Below are positions 1 to 5,663 of a DNA stretch of 6,548 bases, piece after piece; position 1 is the first letter of the stretch; every line of letters begins with the position of its first letter. Source of the stretch: Spirochaetota bacterium (lineage in GTDB: Bacteria > Spirochaetota > Spirochaetia > DSM-27196 > PWMO01); assembly GCA_009908925.1 (NCBI GenBank), contig JAAAOH010000101.1, forward strand, positions 1-6,548, written 5' to 3'. Under the pieces are notes generated by a model that searched no databases, was not told where the DNA came from, and saw only the letters and a list, made by a program, of their open reading frames with translations. Made by a program: the position numbers and the translations under genes.

Positions 1-1
1 A

Positions 2-1207
2 GACGGACCGATTCAGATCGGTACATCCCTGCCCCTGACCGGACAGTTCTCCATCACCGGAGAGAAGCACCGCGAAGGGTATCAGCACGCCGTGAACCTG
101 ATCAACCAGAACGGAGGACTGCTCGGCCGGGAGGTGGAGCTTCGGGTTCGGGACAATCAATCCGACCCCGACATCGCCATGAGCCAGTTCGAGCGGTTCA
201 TCAACGTCGACAACGTCGAGATGATCTTCGGGACCTTCTCGAGTCTCATCACCTTCCCGACGTCCTCGGTAACCGAACAGGCGGGCATGGTCCACCCCAT
301 TCCGTCGGCAGCGGCACTCCGCATCTATGAGCGTGGCTACGACTACCTGTTCTACTTCCAGCCGAACGCCGCGGAGTTCATCGGCTCCACGCCGGTCGAC
401 ATGATGGACAACCTCGTGGCGAGCGGAGACACGCCGGAGACGGCGGCTGTCGTCTATGCCGACGACTTTTTCACGAACTCCATTGCGGCCGGTCTGCTCG
501 GCGAAGTCGTGGACATCCCCGGCAGCAACGAGACCGTCGACCTCTCCCCCGGCGTCGTCGAGGAAGCAGGAGTAGACATCGTCTACGAGGAGCAGTGGCC
601 ACAGGGCTATTCCGACTGGATCAACCTCGCGAACTCGATCAAGTCCAGCGAGGCCGAGATGCTCTTCCTTCTCGCGAACTCCCCGGACGACGGCATCCAG
701 CTGATGCGGGCCATGCAGACGGTCGATTATCAACCCATGGCCATCTACAGCAGTCAGGGCTCCCAGCGTGAGTGGCAGGAGGAGCTCGGCTCAGCGGTCG
801 ACGGCCTCATGACCCATGCGTCATGGCATCCGCAGGCCAACTTCACCGGTAATTTCCTGGGACGGGAGTTCACCAACCAGGAGTTCATGGACACCTTCGA
901 GGAAGCCTACGGACAGATCCCCGACGAAGACGCGGCGATCCCCTTCGCCCTCGCAATGGGCATGGAGCAGGCTGTGCGTGCAGTCGGCACCACGGACAAC
1001 GACGCAATCCGCGACTGGTTCAACGAGCGCACCGAGGATGACCCCGTGCAAACGATTCTCGGTCCCTTCCACTGGGACGATCGCGGACTGCCGATCGGCA
1101 AGCCGTTCATCATGGTACAGTGGCAGGATGAAGACCTCGAGTTCGTCTATCCCCGCGGACAGTTCCCGGGCGTAGAAGATCTTGTGTGGCCCAAGCCGGA
1201 ATGGTAG
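2..1207 (+). CDS. ABC transporter substrate-binding protein, LivK-like (5' partial)
   Basis: This is the extracytoplasmic binding protein that captures a small ligand, probably an amino acid or related compound, and delivers it to the LivHM permease. The frame is open from base 2 and gives 401 visible residues. The signal peptide and true start lie upstream; the GTG at 92 is internal, because the codons before it already read as family sequence (IGTSLPLTG, then G-x2-H). Family hallmarks (Peripla_BP_6, type I periplasmic fold) are the N-terminal IGxSLPLTG strand, NQNGGLLGREVEL, the DxQSDP motif, a GTFSS ligand-loop region, YERGYDYLF, YADDFF, and the C-terminal GPFHWDDRGLPIGKPFIMVQW with a PKPEW end. 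The match is best to the amino-acid/amide branch with an RGYxYLF segment rather than to classical E. coli LivJ/LivK. The protein is very acidic: by hand count about 62 D/E against 17 K/R in the last 371 residues. The ligand cannot be predicted. Confidence 0.93.
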   Translation, partial: DGPIQIGTSLPLTGQFSITGEKHREGYQHAVNLINQNGGLLGREVELRVRDNQSDPDIAMSQFERFINVDNVEMIFGTFSSLITFPTSSVTEQAGMVHPIPSAAALRIYERGYDYLFYFQPNAAEFIGSTPVDMMDNLVASGDTPETAAVVYADDFFTNSIAAGLLGEVVDIPGSNETVDLSPGVVEEAGVDIVYEEQWPQGYSDWINLANSIKSSEAEMLFLLANSPDDGIQLMRAMQTVDYQPMAIYSSQGSQREWQEELGSAVDGLMTHASWHPQANFTGNFLGREFTNQEFMDTFEEAYGQIPDEDAAIPFALAMGMEQAVRAVGTTDNDAIRDWFNERTEDDPVQTILGPFHWDDRGLPIGKPFIMVQWQDEDLEFVYPRGQFPGVEDLVWPKPEW

Positions 1208-1229
1208 ACATCGCGTGGTAGACATTGCG
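1202..1229. repeat. 14-bp tandem duplication spanning the binding-protein stop codon
   Basis: The unit TGGTAGACATCGCG is followed directly by TGGTAGACATTGCG, with one mismatch in 14 bases. The first copy supplies the last Trp codon and the TAG stop of the binding-protein gene. The second copy puts an identical TGG-TAG string 14 bases later in another frame. It looks like a replication-slippage duplication and has no obvious function. Confidence 0.85.
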
Positions 1230-1230
1230 T

Positions 1231-1258
1231 GTGACCGGGCGGACCTCCGTCCGGTCAC
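1231..1258 (+). terminator. Strong intercistronic hairpin, attenuator or mRNA-stabiliser type
   Basis: The left arm GTGACCGGGCGG (1231-1242) pairs with CCGTCCGGTCAC (1247-1258). This gives a 12-bp stem with a single G-U pair and an ACCT tetraloop. The following bases (TATTCCGCC) contain no U-tract, so it is not a canonical intrinsic terminator. In binding-protein transport operons, hairpins at this place commonly protect the upstream mRNA from 3' exonucleases or cause partial termination, so that the binding protein is made in excess of the membrane complex. That role is inferred here; the stem itself is directly visible. Confidence 0.6.
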
Positions 1259-1282
1259 TATTCCGCCGCACCCTACCAGGTC

Positions 1283-1287
1283 GGGAG
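1283..1287 (+). promoter_or_regulatory. Ribosome binding site of livG
   Basis: GGGAG lies 7 bases before the ATG at 1295. It sits downstream of the intercistronic hairpin, so livG has its own initiation site and is not translationally coupled to the binding-protein gene. This fixes the ATG at 1295 as the start. Confidence 0.7.
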
Positions 1288-1294
1288 AGAGCTG

Positions 1295-2035
1295 ATGGCG
1301 TTGCTCGAGATACGGGACCTCACAAAGCACTTCGGCGGCATCATTGCCGTGGATCATTGTACGTTCTCGGTAGAGGAAGGGAGCATCACGTCCCTCATCG
1401 GTCCGAACGGCGCCGGGAAGACCACGGCCTTCAACCTCATTACCGGGACGATCTCGCGTGACTCGGGAAGCATTCATTTCGACGGGCGCGACATCACCTC
1501 TGCTCCGCCCCACAGGATCGCGCGACGAGGCATCAGCCGCACCTTTCAGATCACACGGGCGCTCGGCGACATGACGGTGCTCGAGAATCTCGCGGTGCAC
1601 GCCCATGGCCGCGGACTGATGAGCCTCCTCGGTCCATCCGTTCGCGCCGAAGAACGCGAGAAGGCGATGTCCCTTCTCGAGTTTCTCGGAATCGAGCAGC
1701 TCGCGAACGAAAAAGCGGCCACCCTCTCCTACGGACAGCGGAAGCTGCTCGAGCTCGGCGCCGTTCTGATGTCGGAGCCTCGTATCGTCATGCTCGACGA
1801 ACCAGCAGGCGGTGTGAACCCGGCCCTCCTCGAAACCATCGTGGAGCGCATCCTGGAACTCAACAAGCAGGGGATCACCTTCCTGATCGTGGAGCACAAC
1901 ATGGAGCTGGTTATGAGTATCAGCGATCCGGTTATCGTGATGGCCTCCGGCGCGGTTATTGCCGAGGGACACCCCGAGAAGGTGCAGAGCGACCCGGCGG
2001 TGCTCGAGGCATATCTGGGAGGACCCGGAGAATGA
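1295..2035 (+). CDS. livG: Branched-chain amino acid ABC transporter ATP-binding protein LivG
   Basis: This is one of the two cytoplasmic ATPases that power the LivHM permease. All nucleotide-binding motifs are present in its 246 residues: Walker A GPNGAGKTT (36-44), Q-loop Gln85 in SRTFQ, signature LSYGQ (144-148), Walker B RIVMLDE (163-169), D-loop AGGVNP (171-176) and switch His201 in IVEHNM. RTFQITR after the Q-loop, the LSYGQ signature, the AGGVNP D-loop and the C-terminal EAYLGG tail are typical of LivG rather than LivF. Length is normal for the family (about 250 residues). The stop overlaps the start of livF by ATGA, which implies translational coupling and balanced synthesis of the two ATPases, expected to work as a heterodimer. 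Confidence 0.96.
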   Translation: MALLEIRDLTKHFGGIIAVDHCTFSVEEGSITSLIGPNGAGKTTAFNLITGTISRDSGSIHFDGRDITSAPPHRIARRGISRTFQITRALGDMTVLENLAVHAHGRGLMSLLGPSVRAEEREKAMSLLEFLGIEQLANEKAATLSYGQRKLLELGAVLMSEPRIVMLDEPAGGVNPALLETIVERILELNKQGITFLIVEHNMELVMSISDPVIVMASGAVIAEGHPEKVQSDPAVLEAYLGGPGE

Positions 2036-2778
2036 GTTTCCTCAGCATATCGAACGTCGTCGCGGGATACGGATCGGGCCAGGATATCCTCAAGGGGATC
2101 AGCCTCGATGTGGAGGCGGGCCGGACCTACTGCATCATCGGACCGAACGGCGCCGGCAAGTCCACCCTGCTGAAGGTGATCAGCGGCCTGCTCACCCCGC
2201 GGGAAGGCTCCGTGCACTTTGACGGCGAGGACATTACCGGGCTCCCGACTCACCGGATCCTGAGGCGTGGCCTCTGCTTCGTGCCCCAGGACCAGAGCCT
2301 GTTTCCCGACATGAGCGTGCTCGAAAACCTCCGCATGGGCGGATTCGTCCTCCGTGACAAGGGGGACGTGAATCGGCGCATCCATGAAGTCTATGAGACG
2401 TTTCCCATCCTTGCCGAGAAGGCATCTCAACCGGCACGGGCGCTCTCCGGCGGGCAGCAGCAGACCCTGGCACTCGGCAGGACGCTGGTGCTTCGGCCGA
2501 AGCTCATCATGCTCGACGAGCCGTCGCTGGGACTCGCGCCGAAGATTTCGCGTCAGATCTTCGAGAGCATTGCGGCCCTCAGAGAGGCGGGGCTGACCGT
2601 GCTCATCGTCGAGCAGAATGCCAAGCTCGGTCTCCAGGCCGCCGATTGGGGCGTTGTGCTCGACCTCGGCAAGGAACACATCGTGGACTCGGCCGCAAAC
2701 ATTCTCGATGACCCGCGCGTGGCGGAGCTCTACCTCGGCGGCGGACTCAAGAGCAACGGCAAGGACGGCACAACATGA
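2032..2778 (+). CDS. livF: Branched-chain amino acid ABC transporter ATP-binding protein LivF
   Basis: This is the second cytoplasmic ATPase of the importer, partner of LivG. Motifs along its 248 residues are Walker A GPNGAGKST (37-45), Q-loop Gln86 in FVPQD, signature LSGGQ (138-142), Walker B KLIMLDE (157-163), D-loop SLGLAP (165-170) and VEQN at 193-196. Gln195 replaces the usual switch His; this VEQN form is the normal LivF state and not a defect. The FVPQ Q-loop, SLGLAP D-loop and VAELYLGG end separate it from LivG. A GGGAGGA ribosome binding site lies at 2017-2023 inside the end of livG, and the start overlaps the livG stop by four bases. Its own stop overlaps the livH start in the same ATGA manner. 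Confidence 0.96.
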   Translation: MSFLSISNVVAGYGSGQDILKGISLDVEAGRTYCIIGPNGAGKSTLLKVISGLLTPREGSVHFDGEDITGLPTHRILRRGLCFVPQDQSLFPDMSVLENLRMGGFVLRDKGDVNRRIHEVYETFPILAEKASQPARALSGGQQQTLALGRTLVLRPKLIMLDEPSLGLAPKISRQIFESIAALREAGLTVLIVEQNAKLGLQAADWGVVLDLGKEHIVDSAANILDDPRVAELYLGGGLKSNGKDGTT

Positions 2779-3647
2779 CCTATCTGCAGGTGCTCATATT
2801 CGGTATCAGCCTCGGCGGCGTGTACGCGCTGATGGCCTCCGGGCTGACGCTCATCTTCGGCGTCATGAACATCGTGAACCTGGCGCATGCCGCATTCATG
2901 CTGATATCCGCCTACATGGCCCTCGGCCTGTTCAACGCCTTCGGTATAGATCCGATTCTGTCGGTCGTCATTACGATGCCGGTTCTGTTCTTCTTCGGCA
3001 TGCTGGTCTACAAGCTTCTGTTCTCCCGGATCGCCGAAAGCTCCCGGTTCGTGGAATCAACCGTCCTGTTGACCTTTGCCATGGCGACGGTCATAGAGGG
3101 CGTGCTCAGTTTTCTCTTTACGGGTATCTACCGCTCGACCACGCCCGCATACACGACCGAAACGCTCCACGTCGGTGCGCTCTACTTCCCCGAGGGGCAA
3201 TTCTACGCCACCGTGGTGAGTGTCATCCTGCTGGTGGCACTGTGGACCTTTCTGCGCACCACGCGCACCGGCTACGCGATACGGGCGACGATGCAGAACC
3301 GCACCGCCGCGAAGACTGTGGGGGTCGATGTCGCAAAGATCTCCCTGATTACCTTCGGCATCGGCACGGCGCTCGCCGGAGCTTCGGGGTCTCTCATCAG
3401 CTTCATTTTCACATTCTACCCGGCCATCCACTGGGACTGGATTGCGATCATGATGGCGCTGATCGTGCTCGGCGGGATGGGCAGCCTGCTCGGATCCCTC
3501 GTCGGCTCGTTTCTGCTTGCGATCGTCGCGGGCTTCGTCGGCCATTTCATCGGGCCGGTGTGGTCGACCATTACGTTCTTCCTGGCCCTCTTCGTTATTC
3601 TGCTCGTGAGGCCGCAGGGCCTCTTCGGCAAGAAGGTGGAGGTATAG
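2775..3647 (+). CDS. livH: Branched-chain amino acid ABC transporter permease LivH
   Basis: This is one of the two inner-membrane subunits that form the translocation pore with LivM. It has 290 residues, normal for LivH, and is hydrophobic throughout, with about eight membrane segments. The N-terminal stretch with YALMASGLTLIFGV (17-30), IVNLAH (33-38) and a first helix ending near AYMALG is diagnostic of the LivH branch (BPD_transp_2). The cytoplasmic coupling region that docks onto the ATPases is visible as GYAIRATMQNRTAAKTVGVD (166-185), followed by a LAGASG turn. The end, LLVRPQGLFGKKVEV, is the usual C-terminus. The ATG shares ATGA with the livF stop. A modest AAGGA (2761-2765) lies 9 bases upstream, so reinitiation after livF is probably important. 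Confidence 0.95.
   Translation: MTYLQVLIFGISLGGVYALMASGLTLIFGVMNIVNLAHAAFMLISAYMALGLFNAFGIDPILSVVITMPVLFFFGMLVYKLLFSRIAESSRFVESTVLLTFAMATVIEGVLSFLFTGIYRSTTPAYTTETLHVGALYFPEGQFYATVVSVILLVALWTFLRTTRTGYAIRATMQNRTAAKTVGVDVAKISLITFGIGTALAGASGSLISFIFTFYPAIHWDWIAIMMALIVLGGMGSLLGSLVGSFLLAIVAGFVGHFIGPVWSTITFFLALFVILLVRPQGLFGKKVEV
3635..3642 (+). promoter_or_regulatory. Ribosome binding site of livM
   Basis: GGTGGAGG lies 5 bases before the ATG at 3648, inside the last codons of livH. The start codon follows the livH TAG without any intervening base, so the site both fixes the start and indicates coupled translation. Confidence 0.7.
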
Positions 3648-4640
3648 ATGTCCGGCGCAACCCTGACTACCGGCACCGCGGGCCGCTCCCGTAGCCTGTT
3701 CATCCTCGTCGTCTTCGGCGTGCTCCTGGTGTTTCCCCTGCTGCAAGTGGCGACCGGCCGCTTCAACTACGTGCTGCACATGATGATGTTCACCATGCTC
3801 TATATCGCCATGGCGTCGAGCTGGAACATCATCGGTGGCTATACGGGTTATACCTCACTCGGCCACAACGTTTTCTACGCGGTGGGGGCCTACTTTTCGG
3901 GCCTCGTGTTCACCTATCTAAAGATCTCCCCATTCGTCACGTTTCCTCTGGCGGGAATCGCGGCGCTGCTTGTCGGCGTGCTCGTAGGACTGATCGCGTT
4001 GAGAACCCGCGGGCCGGCGTTCATCATCGCCACGATCGCCATGGTGATGCTGACCCTCCACCTCATCGACCAGTGGGAGTTCACCGGGGGAGCCAACGGC
4101 CTCAGCCTTCCCTTTATTCGCCTCGACCCGAAGATTGCGAAACTGCCCTTCTACTACGCAATTCTCATCGTCGCATCCGGCGCGGTCGTGATGTCTCACA
4201 AGATTCGCCATTCGAAGTTCGGCCTTGGCCTCCGCGCGATTTCACAGGATGAAGTCAAAGCCGAAGTCGCCGGCCTGCCGACGAACCGCTACAAGATCGC
4301 CGCGTTCGCCCTGAGCGGGCTGTTCGTCGGCATGTGCGGGGCGCTGTGGGGCTATTACCTCACCTACCTGAGGCCCGACATGTTCCTTACCATTGCGATC
4401 GCCTCGAACATGGTCCTCATGTCTATCATCGGCGGGAAGGGAACCGTGGCGGGTCCGGTAGTCGGAGCCATCATCATCGTCCTCGTGAACGAGTTCTTCG
4501 TGACGACCCTCGGCTCCACCGCCCTCAACATCGTGTTTACCGGGACTGTGCTCATCCTCACCCTCGTGTTCTTTCCCCGGGGCGTGGTCGGCACCCTCAA
4601 GGAGCACAACAACCTCCCCGGATTCCTGGACTGGGAGTAG
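3648..4640 (+). CDS. livM: Branched-chain amino acid ABC transporter permease LivM
   Basis: This is the second inner-membrane pore subunit, partner of LivH. At 330 residues it lacks the long N-terminal extension of E. coli LivM (about 425 residues) and matches the shorter form common elsewhere. Family signatures are ASSWNIIGGYTGYTSLGHNV (56-75), GLIALRTRGPAFIIATIA (113-130), TGGANGLSLP (145-154), and the ATPase-docking loop FGLGLRAISQDEVKAEVAGL (190-209) followed by YKIAAFALSG. The last helices carry IGGKGTVAGPVVGA, also conserved. About eight to ten membrane segments are evident. The start directly abuts the livH stop, and the next gene begins six bases after the livM stop, so the downstream transporter is probably on the same transcript. 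Confidence 0.95.
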   Translation: MSGATLTTGTAGRSRSLFILVVFGVLLVFPLLQVATGRFNYVLHMMMFTMLYIAMASSWNIIGGYTGYTSLGHNVFYAVGAYFSGLVFTYLKISPFVTFPLAGIAALLVGVLVGLIALRTRGPAFIIATIAMVMLTLHLIDQWEFTGGANGLSLPFIRLDPKIAKLPFYYAILIVASGAVVMSHKIRHSKFGLGLRAISQDEVKAEVAGLPTNRYKIAAFALSGLFVGMCGALWGYYLTYLRPDMFLTIAIASNMVLMSIIGGKGTVAGPVVGAIIIVLVNEFFVTTLGSTALNIVFTGTVLILTLVFFPRGVVGTLKEHNNLPGFLDWE

Positions 4641-4646
4641 AGGGAG

Positions 4647-5069
4647 ATGGACGGCGCCGGCATCGCGTTACTTGCGGGAGTCGGCCTCGGTGTCTTTCAG
4701 ATTCTCAACCGCAAGGCCTCCGCCGGCATTCGCATCGAGCAGGGCACCACGGTCCTCCTCGCGGTAAGCTCTCTCGTTCTTGTCGGACTCATACTCGCCA
4801 CCCGGCCGCTCTCCGCGCTCGCGTCGGTGCCGCCGGGATCCGCTGCGCTCTTCGCAGCAGCCGGTGCCGTTCACTTCATCGGCGGGTGGAGCCTGTTGTC
4901 CCTGAGCCAGCACGCGGTCGGGGCGGGCCGGACGGGCTCACTCATCGGTACCGCTCCCGTGTTCTCCGCCGTTCTCGGCGCCCTGTTCCTCGGTGAGTTC
5001 CTCTCGCTGCCGGCAATAGCCGGGCTCGTGATGGTCGTTTCGGGGGTCATTCTTGTCTCGCATCGATGA
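4647..5069 (+). CDS. EamA/DMT-family transporter, N-terminal half (split gene)
   Basis: This 140-residue membrane protein has about five transmembrane segments (near residues 3-20, 35-53, 65-83, 92-112 and 116-137). It corresponds to the first of the two EamA repeats of a 10-TM drug/metabolite transporter. GxFQILNRKA in TM1 and HAVGAGRTGSLIGTAPVFSAVLGALFLGEFLSL, listed here by its elements (small residues, then TAPVFSAVLGALFLGE, then a final helix SGVILVS), are the standard EamA pattern. The family usually exports metabolites or amino acids; the substrate is unknown here. GGGAG at 4633-4637 is the likely ribosome binding site, 9 bases upstream; a second GGGAG abuts the ATG and is too close. 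The frame stops exactly where the linker to the second repeat should begin, and that second repeat follows in the +1 frame. Confidence 0.8.
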   Translation: MDGAGIALLAGVGLGVFQILNRKASAGIRIEQGTTVLLAVSSLVLVGLILATRPLSALASVPPGSAALFAAAGAVHFIGGWSLLSLSQHAVGAGRTGSLIGTAPVFSAVLGALFLGEFLSLPAIAGLVMVVSGVILVSHR

Positions 5070-5562
5070 TGCCGGCGGCTCCGGAGGCGGCCCCGGGGGC
5101 GGCCCCGCAGGCATTCTCGGGGGCTTGCGGTCGTCGGTCTACGGGCTCGGCACGGCACTGTGCTTCTCGGTAAGCCCGATCTTCCTCAGGTACGGCCTGC
5201 GCGACTTCCCCTCTCCGGTAATTGCGGTCGGAATCGGCATGACAAGCGCGTTCCTGCTCTATCTGCTCGTGCTCGCTCTCCGCGGTCACCTCGGCCTGCT
5301 GCGCGCACGGGTATCGAGGAGCGTGTTGGTGACGCAGGTGCTCGCGGGGCTGTTCATCGCGACGGGTACCTGGCTCCGCTACGAGGCGGTCGACCGGGCA
5401 CCCGTCGCCGTGGTCGCCACCCTCGGGCGGATAAACATCCCCGTTGTGCTCCTGCTCTCACCGCTCTTCTTCGTTGCCGGCAAGGACCGGGTAACGGCGC
5501 GCCTGTGGCTCGGGGCGGGGCTCATCATCGGCGGCGCCGCGATCATCACGTTCTACGGGTAG
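5053..5562 (+). CDS. EamA/DMT-family transporter, C-terminal half (split gene)
   Basis: This frame encodes 169 residues that look like the second EamA repeat of the same transporter: a five-helix block starting near residue 29 (YGLGTALCFSVSPIFLRYGL), a middle FIATGTWLRYEAVDRAPVAV, and a last pair of helices ending in GLIIGGAAIITFYG. Residues 7-24 are a glycine/proline-rich linker with a 12-bp tandem duplication in the DNA. The only start codon available before the linker is TTG 5053, which overlaps the end of the first half by 17 nt; a weak GGGGG (5042-5046) lies 6 bases upstream. The frame is open from 5032, after a TGA at 5029-5031. It could be a real second subunit made by translational coupling, or the tail of a single gene broken by a +1 frameshift, so the start is uncertain. 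Confidence 0.65.
   Translation: MSRIDDAGGSGGGPGGGPAGILGGLRSSVYGLGTALCFSVSPIFLRYGLRDFPSPVIAVGIGMTSAFLLYLLVLALRGHLGLLRARVSRSVLVTQVLAGLFIATGTWLRYEAVDRAPVAVVATLGRINIPVVLLLSPLFFVAGKDRVTARLWLGAGLIIGGAAIITFYG
5083..5106. repeat. 12-bp tandem duplication in the EamA linker
   Basis: GGAGGCGGCCCC (5083-5094) is repeated as GGGGGCGGCCCC (5095-5106), with one mismatch. It encodes two Gly-Gly-Gly-Pro units in the linker ahead of the second EamA half. The duplication preserves frame and so does not by itself cause the split, but it marks the linker as prone to slippage. Confidence 0.75.
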
Positions 5563-5626
5563 CCGGCACCGCGGGTCGTGCGCAGGGCGCCGCCGTCCGC
5601 TCGAGTGGCACCGCCGACGGGCCGCT

Positions 5627-5646
5627 TGTGGCCGCCCCCGGCCGCA
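5627..5646. terminator. Weak candidate hairpin between convergent genes
   Basis: TGTGGCCG (5627-5634) can pair with CGGCCGCA (5639-5646) around a CCCC loop. This gives eight base pairs including one G-U. It lies in the 101-bp gap between the stop of the EamA half and the stop of the convergent peptidase gene, where a bidirectional terminator is expected. No U-tract follows on either strand, and hairpins of this strength arise by chance in such G+C-rich DNA. Confidence 0.25.
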
Positions 5647-5663
5647 CACCCGCGCCGCCCGCT

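Noticed and set aside
92..94. GTG as the start of the binding-protein gene
   Set aside because: The thirty codons before it, to the window edge, already encode the conserved first strand and helix of the fold, and no ribosome binding site fits.
821..1972. Long open frame of 383 codons on the - strand across the binding-protein end and livG
   Set aside because: It lies antisense to two well-recognised genes, crosses the intergenic hairpin and shows no family motif. Such frames are common opposite G+C-rich genes.
2614..2616. Loss of the ATPase switch histidine in LivF (Gln195)
   Set aside because: The VEQN form is usual for LivF family members, so it is not a defect.
1729..2679. Open frame of 316 codons on the - strand opposite livG/livF
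   Set aside because: It is a shadow of the ATPase genes. The translation is rich in His, Arg and Glu with no recognisable domain.
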